Shown: one piece after another, positions 48,533-57,963 of the stretch | How the letters are laid out: the number at the start of each line of letters is the position of its first letter | How positions within the stretch are numbered: position 1 is the stretch's first letter | From: Pseudomonadales bacterium | GTDB taxonomy: Bacteria > Pseudomonadota > Gammaproteobacteria > Pseudomonadales > Pseudohongiellaceae | Assembly: GCA_012103535.1 (NCBI GenBank) | Contig: WLWQ01000004.1 | Coordinates: 1 to 64,000, forward strand | Direction: 5' to 3' | DNA: 64,000 nucleotides | Made by a program: the position numbers and the translations under genes | The notes under the pieces: model-generated | What the model was told of the DNA's origin: nothing | The model's database searches: none | What the model saw: the letters and a program-made list of their open reading frames with translations, nothing else

Positions 48533-51289
48533 CTAGTCCCTTAGCTCAGAACGAGTGTCATATTCCCCGGCTGCTCGAACGGAAAATTCATCAAGCGTCT
48601 GACTGAGAGTCGTCAAGGTAAATGGCTTATTGAGTAAGCCAATGGCGCCGAGTTCACTTGCAAAATTCTTGGTTAATGCGTCTCCGTAGCCAGTACTCAG
48701 AATTACCGGCATAGTGGGATAGTTTTTTGCACAATGTGCAACGATATCCAGACCTGATACTTCGGGCATTGAATAGTCTGTGATTATAAGATCCACAGAC
48801 TCTATAGACTCATCGATTAGTGCTATAGCTTTAGTTGGATCTTTACAGCTGATGCATTCATGACCCAGATGTTTCAGCATGTCTTCCAGGACATTTAACA
48901 ATTCTTCATTGTCGTCTACCAACAGTATTCGTTTCGATTCATTCGTCAGGAGAGGGGTTATGCTTGGCTCATCTGCGGTTGAAAGTTCTGCATTTACCAG
49001 GGGAAGGAATACTTCCATAGTAGTCCCTTCATCCTTTTCTGATTTGAGGTTTACTGCGCCACCGTGATCGATGACGATGCTATGCACGATTGCGAGGCCC
49101 ATGCCACTGCCTAATTCTTTGCTGGTGTAAAACGGATCGAACACTCTGTTTAGCGCTTCTTTGTCTATACCAATTCCATCATCGCAAATGCACAATCTCA
49201 AATATTTACCAGGGCCTAATGTTCCGTAGGGAGATTTTTGCATCTCGGTGATAACTGATTCAGTCACTCGGATTTCGATTCGAGGGTAATCGGTTTTCGA
49301 TGCTTCTATTGCATTTGTTAAGATATTGATTACGACTTGCTCAATTTGTGTCTTGTCGGCGTAAACTCTTCCTTTCGGCAGCTTATTGCGCATTTTTAAT
49401 TTTATAGTGTTCGGATTTCCCGCGACTACCAGGTCTACACAGTCTTTTAGAACAGACGAAAATTCAAACACCGAACTCTGTCCTTTCGAACCTCTGCTAA
49501 ACGTTAAGATCTGCTGAACGAGTGTTCTCGCTTTGTCAGACGCGCTTACTAGCTTATTAAGTAATTTAGATGCTTTGCTATCTTTTTCATATTCTTCTTT
49601 CAGTAAATCTGATACACCGAATATCACACCAAGTATGTTGTTAAAATCATGGGCTATGCCACCGGCCAAGGTGCCTAGCGATTCAAACTTTTGAGCCTGT
49701 CTTCTTTGCTCTTCCAACGCCTGCCGATCCAGATCATCCTGGATTCTTTGGGTAATGTCTCTTGTTACTCCGGTCCACTCGCATTTACCATCGACTGTTT
49801 TCAGGCTTCTCTGAACAACCATCTCCGCATTTATTGTGCCACCCTCTTTCTTATAGAGCTCAATCTCAACAATTTGTGTATCGTTTGAATCTTTCTTGAA
49901 GACTTTTTGGCACTCAGTAACGGACTCTTTCGTCATCATGTTTTGAATCGAAAGCTGTAAATATTCTTCAGAGGTATATCCGGTTAGTCGTTTTGCTGAT
50001 GCGCTGCAGTATTTGAGATAATCGTTGCCTTCATCCCAGTTCCAGATAACGTCCGCGATGTTAGATTCTAGTAGTCTGTATTTTTCTTCGCTGCTGCGCG
50101 CCTGTTGCTCACTGTCCAGGATTTTCGAATTCGCTGTTCTCGACCTCTTTAGTAATATAGCTTGAAATACGAGTAGCACTACAAATAGTAGAAATACATT
50201 GGTGACTACAATGGTCAGCAGCAAATTCTCTTCAACAAAGCTCGGTGGGATATTTACTACATTGATATCCCCTGGCAAATCGTCTACTGACAGGTTCCAT
50301 TTATTTAGCTCTTCCCAGTTATAGACACTAATTGCTCCGCCTAAGGGTTCTGGGTTGGCAGTGGACAGTTCAAGCAATGACATCGCATGTGCTACTGCTG
50401 CCTGGGCATAGGAATCTACAGAAGTGAGATGGCCGCCGACGACACCTAAATCAATTGCACTGTCGTACATACCGAAACTCGGGACAGTTGCTTCCTCAAT
50501 AAAATAGGAGATGAGTGCAGTTTGCAGGGTTTGTCTGTCAGGGCCGAAGGTTTCCATGCTGAGGAGCATCAACGCAGAAGTCTGTGGCAGTTGTTCTACA
50601 TGAGTGAGAATTCTGTCGGGAGCTGCGCCTGCCAGATAATTGAAATCAACGCGATCAACATAGCCTTCGGCAATTTCTTGCATGCCAGCCAGGTAAAACA
50701 GATCAATATCATTATTCCCAGCCAATACCTCGATAGTGTTAGTTTGCGGACGCATTGCCAATATTTGCGTGACAGTGGTAGTCAGTGCTTCACGCCATGC
50801 TGACTCGACAACCCTCACTCTGCTGGAGTCTAAGGAATCCAAATTAACATTTTCACCTGGTAAAACGAAAACGGCAGGGAGATGATCTATGTCATTCAAT
50901 TCAGAATAGAATTCGGATGCTCCATGCTGTACTGCAACTACAAGATCCACGCCTTGTTCGGTGATAGTACTTTCGACATTGCGTTTTAGGCGCTCACGGG
51001 ATGCAGGCGGTAGTGGCGTTAACAATCCCAGGAATTGGGCAGAGCTTTCAATCTGACTATCGTGTGCTTGGCTCAGCGCTTCACTAAATGCACGATCGAA
51101 ATCCCTCACCCAATTCTCATTTCTAAATGCGCTATAAAGTATAAGAATTCGATCGGCTTGTTGAGCATAGCCTGGCACCGAGTAGGTGCTTAGCAATAGT
51201 AATAGCAAATAGCCCCCGAGTAGGGGAGCTATTCGCTTTAATAGGTAACTCTTAATGCAGTTCGTGGTTTGCATCCAGTTAAATTCCAC
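48533..51289 (-). CDS. Hybrid histidine kinase with ABC-binding-type sensor and PAS domain
   Basis: A 918-residue protein beginning at GTG; an ATG five codons later (51274) is an equally good start. A signal peptide (to about residue 42) precedes a periplasmic PF04392-like domain (about 45-350: RILILYSAFRNENW, VVAVQHGAS, VPSFGMYDSAIDLGVVGGH). After a transmembrane helix (about 365-390) there is a PAS domain (about 415-525, NVIWNWDEG-like WNWDEGNDYLKYCS), then His547 in GGIAHDFNN, a HATPase domain (DDGIGI, GSGMGLAIV) and a receiver with Asp838 in ITDYSMPE. It is a tail-to-tail neighbour and distant paralogue of the kinase at 46092. Confidence 0.92.
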   Translation of the reverse strand: MEFNWMQTTNCIKSYLLKRIAPLLGGYLLLLLLSTYSVPGYAQQADRILILYSAFRNENWVRDFDRAFSEALSQAHDSQIESSAQFLGLLTPLPPASRERLKRNVESTITEQGVDLVVAVQHGASEFYSELNDIDHLPAVFVLPGENVNLDSLDSSRVRVVESAWREALTTTVTQILAMRPQTNTIEVLAGNNDIDLFYLAGMQEIAEGYVDRVDFNYLAGAAPDRILTHVEQLPQTSALMLLSMETFGPDRQTLQTALISYFIEEATVPSFGMYDSAIDLGVVGGHLTSVDSYAQAAVAHAMSLLELSTANPEPLGGAISVYNWEELNKWNLSVDDLPGDINVVNIPPSFVEENLLLTIVVTNVFLLFVVLLVFQAILLKRSRTANSKILDSEQQARSSEEKYRLLESNIADVIWNWDEGNDYLKYCSASAKRLTGYTSEEYLQLSIQNMMTKESVTECQKVFKKDSNDTQIVEIELYKKEGGTINAEMVVQRSLKTVDGKCEWTGVTRDITQRIQDDLDRQALEEQRRQAQKFESLGTLAGGIAHDFNNILGVIFGVSDLLKEEYEKDSKASKLLNKLVSASDKARTLVQQILTFSRGSKGQSSVFEFSSVLKDCVDLVVAGNPNTIKLKMRNKLPKGRVYADKTQIEQVVINILTNAIEASKTDYPRIEIRVTESVITEMQKSPYGTLGPGKYLRLCICDDGIGIDKEALNRVFDPFYTSKELGSGMGLAIVHSIVIDHGGAVNLKSEKDEGTTMEVFLPLVNAELSTADEPSITPLLTNESKRILLVDDNEELLNVLEDMLKHLGHECISCKDPTKAIALIDESIESVDLIITDYSMPEVSGLDIVAHCAKNYPTMPVILSTGYGDALTKNFASELGAIGLLNKPFTLTTLSQTLDEFSVRAAGEYDTRSELRD

Positions 51290-51674
51290 GATTATTCTTA
51301 GACCATTATTGGATGGCTAATTTCAGTATAGAACCGAATTGCATTACCTGCTGGTTGTTTATTACCAAATCTTGCATGATATCGCTGAAAAGCGGCATTT
51401 TATCGCAGAATTTTTCAGTGAGAGTAGAGAAAGAGCAATGTTTTTGACGCATTGCTTCACGCTGGTCCTACGAGGGCGCCAGGATGCCCCGGGCTGGGGT
51501 CATGGCATCATTCTAATACTGTGGCAAGTATAGCTGGTTCATACTGGCTTACACTTCGCAGTAAGCAAATTTCAGTAGGATGCTAAACAAAAATAGCAGG
51601 GAGCGGAGCAAAAATTTAGTACTGTAAAACTACCCTGACCCCCAATAATTTTAGACTATGATTTTTTGAAAAAT
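51290..51674. other. Intergenic region with a degenerate palindrome
   Basis: No gene is supported; the 64-codon frame at 51339-51533 lacks a ribosome site and a recognisable product. Bases 51596-51650 hold a degenerate family I palindrome. Confidence 0.45.
51596..51650. repeat. REP-like palindrome, family I, degenerate copy
   Basis: The right arm AAAACTACCCTGACCCCCAA is well kept. The left part (GGGAGCGGAGCAAAAATTTA) is altered, but the centre TAGTACTGTAAA resembles the copy at 6131. It lies just upstream of the small membrane gene. Confidence 0.55.
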
Positions 51675-52091
51675 ATGAAAACCATCATTAGTAACGGCTT
51701 AATAATCGGTGTGGCAACATTGGTGGCTACATTTGTTATTAACTTTATCACTATCTCAATCTTTCCGGAATTTCAGACAATATATGAAAATACGGACATT
51801 TTTCGAGAGGCGGATGATCCGCTCTTCATGCTCTATTTATTGTTTCCATTCGCCCTCGGGTTCGCATTGGCTTGGGTATGGAATCGAGTAAAGCATCTTT
51901 TTTCAGGATCACTGTTCAAAATTTCCTGGGATTTCAGCATTTTGTTTTTAGTTGTAGTGGGAGTACCTACATTCCTTATTCAACTTGGTAGTTTTAATTT
52001 ACCGGTTATGATGATGTTAAGTTGGTTATTCACAACTTATGTAAACGGATACATCGCGGCATTGATTCTGAGCAAATTAAATCCACCATAG
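51675..52091 (+). CDS. Small four-helix membrane protein
   Basis: A 138-residue protein starting at the ATG at 51675; an in-frame TTG three codons earlier is less likely. Hydrophobic segments lie at about residues 5-28, 47-68, 84-103 and 110-133. No known family is recognised. It is isolated from its neighbours. Confidence 0.6.
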   Translation: MKTIISNGLIIGVATLVATFVINFITISIFPEFQTIYENTDIFREADDPLFMLYLLFPFALGFALAWVWNRVKHLFSGSLFKISWDFSILFLVVVGVPTFLIQLGSFNLPVMMMLSWLFTTYVNGYIAALILSKLNPP

Positions 52092-52301
52092 AAGTCATGG
52101 CAGAGTAAGAATACCGTATTGAATGATTGCTATGGGCTCTCACTTTTAAAATTACTCTAATGTGCAGCAGCGCCAGTTTCTCGGCTTTCTGGCAATTTCT
52201 CTAAGGCCAGACTAGTCGAATTTCGAGTAAAACTATTGCTGTGAAATAGAGTTTATTGAACTAAACTATAGAAGCGCTTTTTCAAGGGAAACAATGCAGT
52301 A

Positions 52302-53207
52302 ATGAAAAGTTGTCTCTTATCCGTAGGCGAGCTAGTTAGAAGGGCCAGGAATATGGTTTGGATCCTGGTGCTGTCATTTATCTTTACTGGATGTCAGCCG
52401 CAAGATGTCTCGCTGCGTGAAACACCTGAACTTCTAACAATTGGCGTGCTACCGTTTCAAGAACCTGAGCGCCTACGCGATACATTGCAACCATTGCTAG
52501 ATTATTTATCTGAAACTCTCGAGGTTGAGATTCAGTTAACAATCGCAAGTGATTATGAGCAGCTGATTGAGGAATTCGGCACTAAAAGCATCGATATTGC
52601 TTCCTTTGGTGGTGTAGGATTTGTCGAAGCGTATGAGAGATTCGATGCGTTTCCTATTGTTTCAAGAGAGATCGATCAACGATATACCAGTTACGTTCTT
52701 GTTGGCGCCGATGATCCTGCAGTGTCCCTATTAGATCTTCGAACAAAGAGTTTCTTGTTTGGGCCTGTAGATTCTACTTCCGGGCATGTGATGCCGAGGT
52801 ATTTTTTGCAGAACGCAGGTGTTGCTCCCGAACAGGCTTTATCAAAAATCGACTATTCAAATTCTCATGCTGACACGATTATTCGTCTGATTGAAAATGA
52901 ATTTGACGCCGGCGCAGTGAGTGCTGAAGTTGTTGATCGTATGTTTCAAGCAGGTCAATTGAATACCGACGAGCTTCGAGTGTTATGGGAAACGCCGCCG
53001 TATTTTAATTACACCTGGGTTGTCCAGCCGGATTATTCCGTGACGGTTATTAATCAGATTCGAGATGCTTTTCTTAGCCTTACAAAAAGCAATTCTCGCC
53101 ATGCTCAAATTTTGGAGACTATTGGCGCAGAATACTACGTACCTGCCTCTGTTGAAGACTATGATGCTTTCGAAGAAATCCTGAACTCGATAATTATCAG
53201 CGAGTAA
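52302..53207 (+). CDS. PhnD-like binding lipoprotein paired with a kinase
   Basis: A 301-residue protein. A hydrophobic segment ends in IFTGC, a lipobox with the Cys at residue 30, so the mature protein should be lipid-anchored. The domain is of the phosphate/phosphonate-binding class (PF12974): LTIGVLPFQEPERLRDTLQPL, DIASFGGVGFVEAY and the FGPVDSTSGHVMP pocket motif. The gene ends six bases before the kinase gene, so the two form an operon, and the lipoprotein probably presents a ligand to that kinase rather than to a transporter. Confidence 0.88.
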   Translation: MKSCLLSVGELVRRARNMVWILVLSFIFTGCQPQDVSLRETPELLTIGVLPFQEPERLRDTLQPLLDYLSETLEVEIQLTIASDYEQLIEEFGTKSIDIASFGGVGFVEAYERFDAFPIVSREIDQRYTSYVLVGADDPAVSLLDLRTKSFLFGPVDSTSGHVMPRYFLQNAGVAPEQALSKIDYSNSHADTIIRLIENEFDAGAVSAEVVDRMFQAGQLNTDELRVLWETPPYFNYTWVVQPDYSVTVINQIRDAFLSLTKSNSRHAQILETIGAEYYVPASVEDYDAFEEILNSIIISE

Positions 53208-53213
53208 AGTCAG

Positions 53214-55448
53214 TTGACTCCTTTTCTATCTGAATATCCTAAAATTAGGAATCGAGTGATATTGTTAGTCATAACGATGACAGTGATTGCTGGCGGCTTG
53301 CTGATAGTTACATTTTTCTTAAATCAGCGTGTCAGCAATTTGGAATCGGACCGCAGCTCTTATCATCTTGAAACCATTCGCTTGAGCTCTCAAATCCGCC
53401 TTGAGCTTAATGAAGTGAAGTCAAACTACCGTTTTCGGCGTGAGGCAGGATTCTTCGGGCAAGACCCTACCGTGCCCCAGAGCTTCAATCGAGCTGCAAT
53501 AGAGCGAGATACCACCGCAAGGCTTTTTCTGGTACTCGAATATATTGCGCAGATTGAGCTATTGCAGGAGGAATTCCGGGAATCGCAATTCGAACTTTTG
53601 GTGCGGCGACTTGCCGCAAGCAGGGATGATTTGAGTTCCGCTGCATTAGCCTCCATTTCTTATGAATACTATCAACAAAGTTCCTTAGCCAACGCCGAGA
53701 TTGCAGCTTTGCAGTTAGGACAATTGCATCAGAATTTAGAACAACAATTGGGGGATGAAATTCTCCAGGCCTCCAATCAAGGATTTCTGACATTGGCTGT
53801 TGCAATTGCGCTATTTGGCATTCTTGGAGTTGTGTTTTCGGAACGAAGTATTCGCAGCATCAAACAACTTATGATTGAAGGAGCAGAAACACACGAACTC
53901 CTGAGACAGAGTGAGAATTTTGCCATGGCAGTTATTAATTCGTCAGCCGATGGGATTGTAACTCTTGATGAAGATAGAAGAATTCTGTCTGCAAATGAAT
54001 CTGCGTTGCGCTTATTTGATTATTCGCAAAACGAGATGAAGGGGAAGCGGTTTGATTCACTTTTTCCCGCAGAGAAAACCTGGCTAGTGACCAGCGATCA
54101 TCAAGCTCTTTTTGCTGATCTGGCATCTGGTTCTTTTGCAGGCAGGCGTTATGAAGTAAATGGTATCCGTAAGGACTCCACCGATTTGCCTCTAAGAGTC
54201 GGAACTTCTCAAATGTTTGTAAATAATGAGATTGTGCTAAACATCAATTTGCAAGATCTGACTCAACTCAAGAAACAAGAAGAAGAACGCCTCGCCCTCG
54301 AAGCACAATTACAACATGCGCAAAAAATGGAGAGTCTAGGAATCCTGGCTGGTGGCATCGCTCACGATTTTAATAATCTGCTAGTGAGCATAATGGGATA
54401 TGCCAACCTGGCAGAAAGAGAATTGCAGGAAGATTCGCCTGCCGCAAAAAGTATTATTGAAATTGAGCGGGCGGCAGAGCGTGCTGCTGACCTCTGTTTA
54501 CAAATGCTTGCTTATTCCGGCCGAGGAAAATTCTCAGTAGAAAAAGTGGATCTGAATGAACTTGTAAACGAGATTAATAAACTGCTTAACATTTCAATAT
54601 CAAAAAATGTTCAACTAGTTTTCGATCTGCAGGACGATTTGCGACCGATCGATGCCGACAAAACTCAAGTGACTCAGATATTCATGAACCTGTTAACCAA
54701 TGCTTCTGATGCGGTAGGCGATGAACATGGCCGAATTACTGTGAAAACCGGCACGCGCCAATGTAGTCAAGAGGCGATCGGATCCTTTGACCATAGTGAT
54801 GGCATGGAAAGTGGGAACTATGTTTTTGTAGAAGTAAGTGATACAGGTGCTGGTATTAAAGCGACTGAACTAAATCGTATCTTTGATCCCTTTTACACTA
54901 CTAAATTTACCGGAAGAGGCCTGGGATTATCTGCACTTTTGGGAATAGTCAGAGGTCATCGAGGGGGTATCCAGGTTTCGAGCACGCCCGGACAAGGAAC
55001 CACTTTTACAATTTATTTTCCAGTCTCAATATCGAAACCGACTACAGTAATAAAGTCAGAAAAGAATGCTGAAGTCTTGAACATTAACGGCAGCGTATTG
55101 TTTGTTGATGATGAACCTGCGGTACTTGAAGTAGGGTCTCGTCTATTGGAGCAAATGGGGTTCGATGTTATCCCGGCTGAAAACGGCAAGCGAGCGATCG
55201 AGTTCTTTGGTCAAAAGAAAAATGAAATTTCGTTTGTACTTCTGGATCTCACCATGCCGGTGATGAGTGGGATGGATACATTGGAGGCGCTTAAACAACT
55301 CGATGACAGTGTGCGTGTGATATTAAGCAGTGGTTTCAGTGTTGATGAAATGTCGGACGAGCTGTTAAAAGAAGATAGTATTAGTTTCCTGCAAAAGCCT
55401 TATCGCTACGAAGAGCTACAGAGCACCATAAAAGCGATAACTCAATAG
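53214..55448 (+). CDS. Hybrid histidine kinase with PAS domain, partner of the PhnD-like lipoprotein
   Basis: A 744-residue protein starting at TTG six bases after the previous stop; no better ATG is present before the first transmembrane helix (about residues 15-37). A helical periplasmic domain (about 38-190) is closed by a second helix (about 195-212). A PAS domain (about 230-350) leads to His384 in GGIAHDFNN, a HATPase domain (DTGAGI, GRGLGLSALLG) and a receiver with Asp678 in VLLDLTMP. A helical periplasmic sensor next to a binding protein is the layout of binding-protein-dependent sensor kinases such as the TorT/TorS pair. No cognate regulator gene is seen. Confidence 0.92.
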   Translation: MTPFLSEYPKIRNRVILLVITMTVIAGGLLIVTFFLNQRVSNLESDRSSYHLETIRLSSQIRLELNEVKSNYRFRREAGFFGQDPTVPQSFNRAAIERDTTARLFLVLEYIAQIELLQEEFRESQFELLVRRLAASRDDLSSAALASISYEYYQQSSLANAEIAALQLGQLHQNLEQQLGDEILQASNQGFLTLAVAIALFGILGVVFSERSIRSIKQLMIEGAETHELLRQSENFAMAVINSSADGIVTLDEDRRILSANESALRLFDYSQNEMKGKRFDSLFPAEKTWLVTSDHQALFADLASGSFAGRRYEVNGIRKDSTDLPLRVGTSQMFVNNEIVLNINLQDLTQLKKQEEERLALEAQLQHAQKMESLGILAGGIAHDFNNLLVSIMGYANLAERELQEDSPAAKSIIEIERAAERAADLCLQMLAYSGRGKFSVEKVDLNELVNEINKLLNISISKNVQLVFDLQDDLRPIDADKTQVTQIFMNLLTNASDAVGDEHGRITVKTGTRQCSQEAIGSFDHSDGMESGNYVFVEVSDTGAGIKATELNRIFDPFYTTKFTGRGLGLSALLGIVRGHRGGIQVSSTPGQGTTFTIYFPVSISKPTTVIKSEKNAEVLNINGSVLFVDDEPAVLEVGSRLLEQMGFDVIPAENGKRAIEFFGQKKNEISFVLLDLTMPVMSGMDTLEALKQLDDSVRVILSSGFSVDEMSDELLKEDSISFLQKPYRYEELQSTIKAITQ

Positions 55449-55829
55449 ACTTTTTAAATCGCAATCAAGCGTATCTGCCGAATCAAGCAAATGAGTAAAC
55501 TCGGTATGATCGAAATAGTTTGAAGTTATTGATTGCCCCACCTTTTTTCTCCACCAAAGTGCATTCTTGAGTGTCAGATTAAATTCTACATAGTGAAGCA
55601 TGAAGCCTGACTTCTTGGCTCGCCAGCGGGAACGTGACCCAGCCATTAAGTCTCTAGAGATTCAATTCTTCAAAACTGTTGCGATATTGCAATAGAATTG
55701 CTTGTAGCTGATTTCATGTTTGCGCAAAGTGGCGGAATCCATGCATGATGATAGGCAAGATTGTATGACTATTGAGACAATGAGCTTTATAATTGTTTGC
55801 CAAGCTCGATCTAAAAAAGGACGTTATAA
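55449..55829. other. Intergenic region before the sulfotransferase/oxygenase locus
   Basis: No gene is supported. The frames open here are short and cross into the neighbours. AAAAAGGA at about 55813-55820 is the ribosome site of the next gene. No repeat found. Confidence 0.45.
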
Positions 55830-57875
55830 GTGAGAAACCCACCTCCCGAAATAATGCGGGAACTTTTTTCAAGTCCTGATCTGTATTTCTGGAAACTAAT
55901 TGAAACACAGGCCCATTTCGCCAGAATGAGCCGCAAACATTTTAATCAGACTATTTTTTCAGACAATCGGTTAAATGCAAGATCTAAACACACTGTTGCA
56001 GTCGATCTAAGCACTTTATTAGAAGCTATTCAAAAATCGCCAATTGATCCACCTCGACTTTCCTACATTTTTCATGTCGCACACTGTGGATCAACCTTGT
56101 TGGCTAGAGCGTTAGATTTACCTAGTAAGAACCTTGTCCATCGAGAACCTGCGGTATTGCGGCAATTGAGTGTTCTTGCGATTCAAAACAATTGGCGCGA
56201 TGCCCCGCCTGATGCTTTTCAGCATTTATTAAGATTGACGTTAGCGATGCTTGGCAAATGCTATGTCAAAGATTCGCCAATCATTGTCAAAGCAAACGTA
56301 CCAGTAAATTATCTTCAGAAGAACTTATTGTCCGAAAATCCAAATAGCCAAGGATTATTGCTTTATTCATCTTTTGAAAACTACGCGCTGACATTATTGC
56401 GTACAGAGAAGCATCAAACATGGGCTAAAAATATAGTTCGTATGTACAAGCAACTCATTTCATCAAAAACGGGATTGACAGAGTCAGAATTGGATTCACT
56501 GACGCCAGTTCAGAATATTGCCTGTTTGTGGGCTATACAGCTATCGATGTTTAATGAATGTGCAAGCGAACATGAGAGTGTGCGCACTTTGGATTCCGAG
56601 CAATTTTTCAGCGACCCTAAATCTGTACTAGTTGAGTCTTTCAAATTCTTTGAACAGGATATTGATCTTGACGTAATTGAGCAAATTATTAATAGCTCAC
56701 TCTTTAGTCACCACGCCAAGTCAACAAGTCGTCAGTATAGTAACGCTACTCGCATTGAGGAAAGAGACGAGTTGCGCCGCACCTTTGCTGCACAACTAGC
56801 TGATAGCCTAGAATGGTTACTGCCTATAGCAGAAAAATTGAAGATCCCCAATAAACTGGCGAAACCATTATTGGGAGAGAGTCCTGAGTTAATTCACGCA
56901 GGTAATATTGAGTTACCTTCGAAAAAACGAATCAGTTTATTAACAGACCCTGGGAATTCGTCCTCGTTTTTATGCATCTACAAAGAAAATACTGGTCAGT
57001 CGCTTAATGACGTTAGTGATGAGCTGATTATTGACGGCTTTAAAAAATATGGAGTTGTATTGTTTAAAGGCTTCGATTACGACAAAGATAGCTTCGCTCA
57101 CTTTACTCAAAGGTTTTGCGAGCGTTCAGCGATAAATCCTGGTCGAAACCGGGAAATGATTGACGAAGAATACAATATTCAAACTGTAAATTTAGGAGAA
57201 GTTGCTTTTCCATTGCACCCAGAGCTGTCGAGGAAGCCTTGGCGACCAGACGTCTGTTTTTTCAATTGCGAGTCAGCGCCCGGAGAAGGTGGAGAAACTA
57301 CAATTTGTGACGGTGTTAAAGTTGTTGAGAGTCTGGACAGTGCCACTCTGAATTCGTTGCAATCACAACCTCTTCGCTATGACAGCCTATTAACTTCCGA
57401 AGAAGCGCAGAATTGGTTGGGCACATCAAACCCCGGCATTGAATTGCTAAATAATCCCCCGAAAACGTGCCCATTTCAATTGGGAATTGTGGATGGGAAA
57501 ATAATTAAGAGCTATATCACGCCTGCGCTGCGAAAAACCATGTTCTCCGATGAGCTTGCTTTCAATAACTTCACATTGTTTGCGCGTTTTCAAAACAAGA
57601 GCTATGTATATCCAAGCTTTGCAGATGGCACGCAATTGTCTGATGAGTTGCTTAACAAGATTAAGACTATTAGTGATTCCCTGACTCTAGCAATCCGATG
57701 GGAAGTTGGTGATCTAATTATGCTGGATAACACTCGATATTTGCATGGTCGTAATCGAATTCTAGATAAAGCCGAACGTAGAATCATGACTCATTTCGGA
57801 TATCTAAAATTTGCGGAGATCCCAATAGAGGAAACTGAAATGCCATGGCGGACTGGAGATTCGGCCTTCTTTTGA
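55830..57875 (+). CDS. Fusion of a sulfotransferase-like domain and a TauD-type 2OG-Fe(II) oxygenase
   Basis: A 681-residue cytosolic protein; GTG start with AAAGGA nine bases upstream. The N-terminal 350 residues carry a sulfotransferase-like P-loop, FHVAHCGSTLLARALD with His82 and Gly87-Ser88-Thr89, which would hold the 5'-phosphosulfate of PAPS. The C-terminal 300 residues are a TauD/SyrP-like oxygenase: HPE (His463, Glu465) and His639 (YLHGRN) should bind iron, and RRIMTHFGYL supplies an Arg for 2-oxoglutarate; the CESAPGEGGETTICD segment is typical of the SyrP branch, which hydroxylates amino acids and peptides. I cannot rule out that the first domain has another phosphate-transfer role. 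The TPR sulfotransferase lies downstream on the same strand. Confidence 0.85.
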   Translation: MRNPPPEIMRELFSSPDLYFWKLIETQAHFARMSRKHFNQTIFSDNRLNARSKHTVAVDLSTLLEAIQKSPIDPPRLSYIFHVAHCGSTLLARALDLPSKNLVHREPAVLRQLSVLAIQNNWRDAPPDAFQHLLRLTLAMLGKCYVKDSPIIVKANVPVNYLQKNLLSENPNSQGLLLYSSFENYALTLLRTEKHQTWAKNIVRMYKQLISSKTGLTESELDSLTPVQNIACLWAIQLSMFNECASEHESVRTLDSEQFFSDPKSVLVESFKFFEQDIDLDVIEQIINSSLFSHHAKSTSRQYSNATRIEERDELRRTFAAQLADSLEWLLPIAEKLKIPNKLAKPLLGESPELIHAGNIELPSKKRISLLTDPGNSSSFLCIYKENTGQSLNDVSDELIIDGFKKYGVVLFKGFDYDKDSFAHFTQRFCERSAINPGRNREMIDEEYNIQTVNLGEVAFPLHPELSRKPWRPDVCFFNCESAPGEGGETTICDGVKVVESLDSATLNSLQSQPLRYDSLLTSEEAQNWLGTSNPGIELLNNPPKTCPFQLGIVDGKIIKSYITPALRKTMFSDELAFNNFTLFARFQNKSYVYPSFADGTQLSDELLNKIKTISDSLTLAIRWEVGDLIMLDNTRYLHGRNRILDKAERRIMTHFGYLKFAEIPIEETEMPWRTGDSAFF

Positions 57876-57963
57876 AAGGCAATTGAATTCGAGGCACACT
57901 GCTATATTGAGATTTGTCTAAATAAATCGACTTTTATTCAAGCGCTATCAATCCTCACAAACA

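Noticed and set aside
52302..53207. A phosphonate ABC transport operon
   Set aside because: No permease or ATPase gene accompanies either PhnD-like protein in the window.
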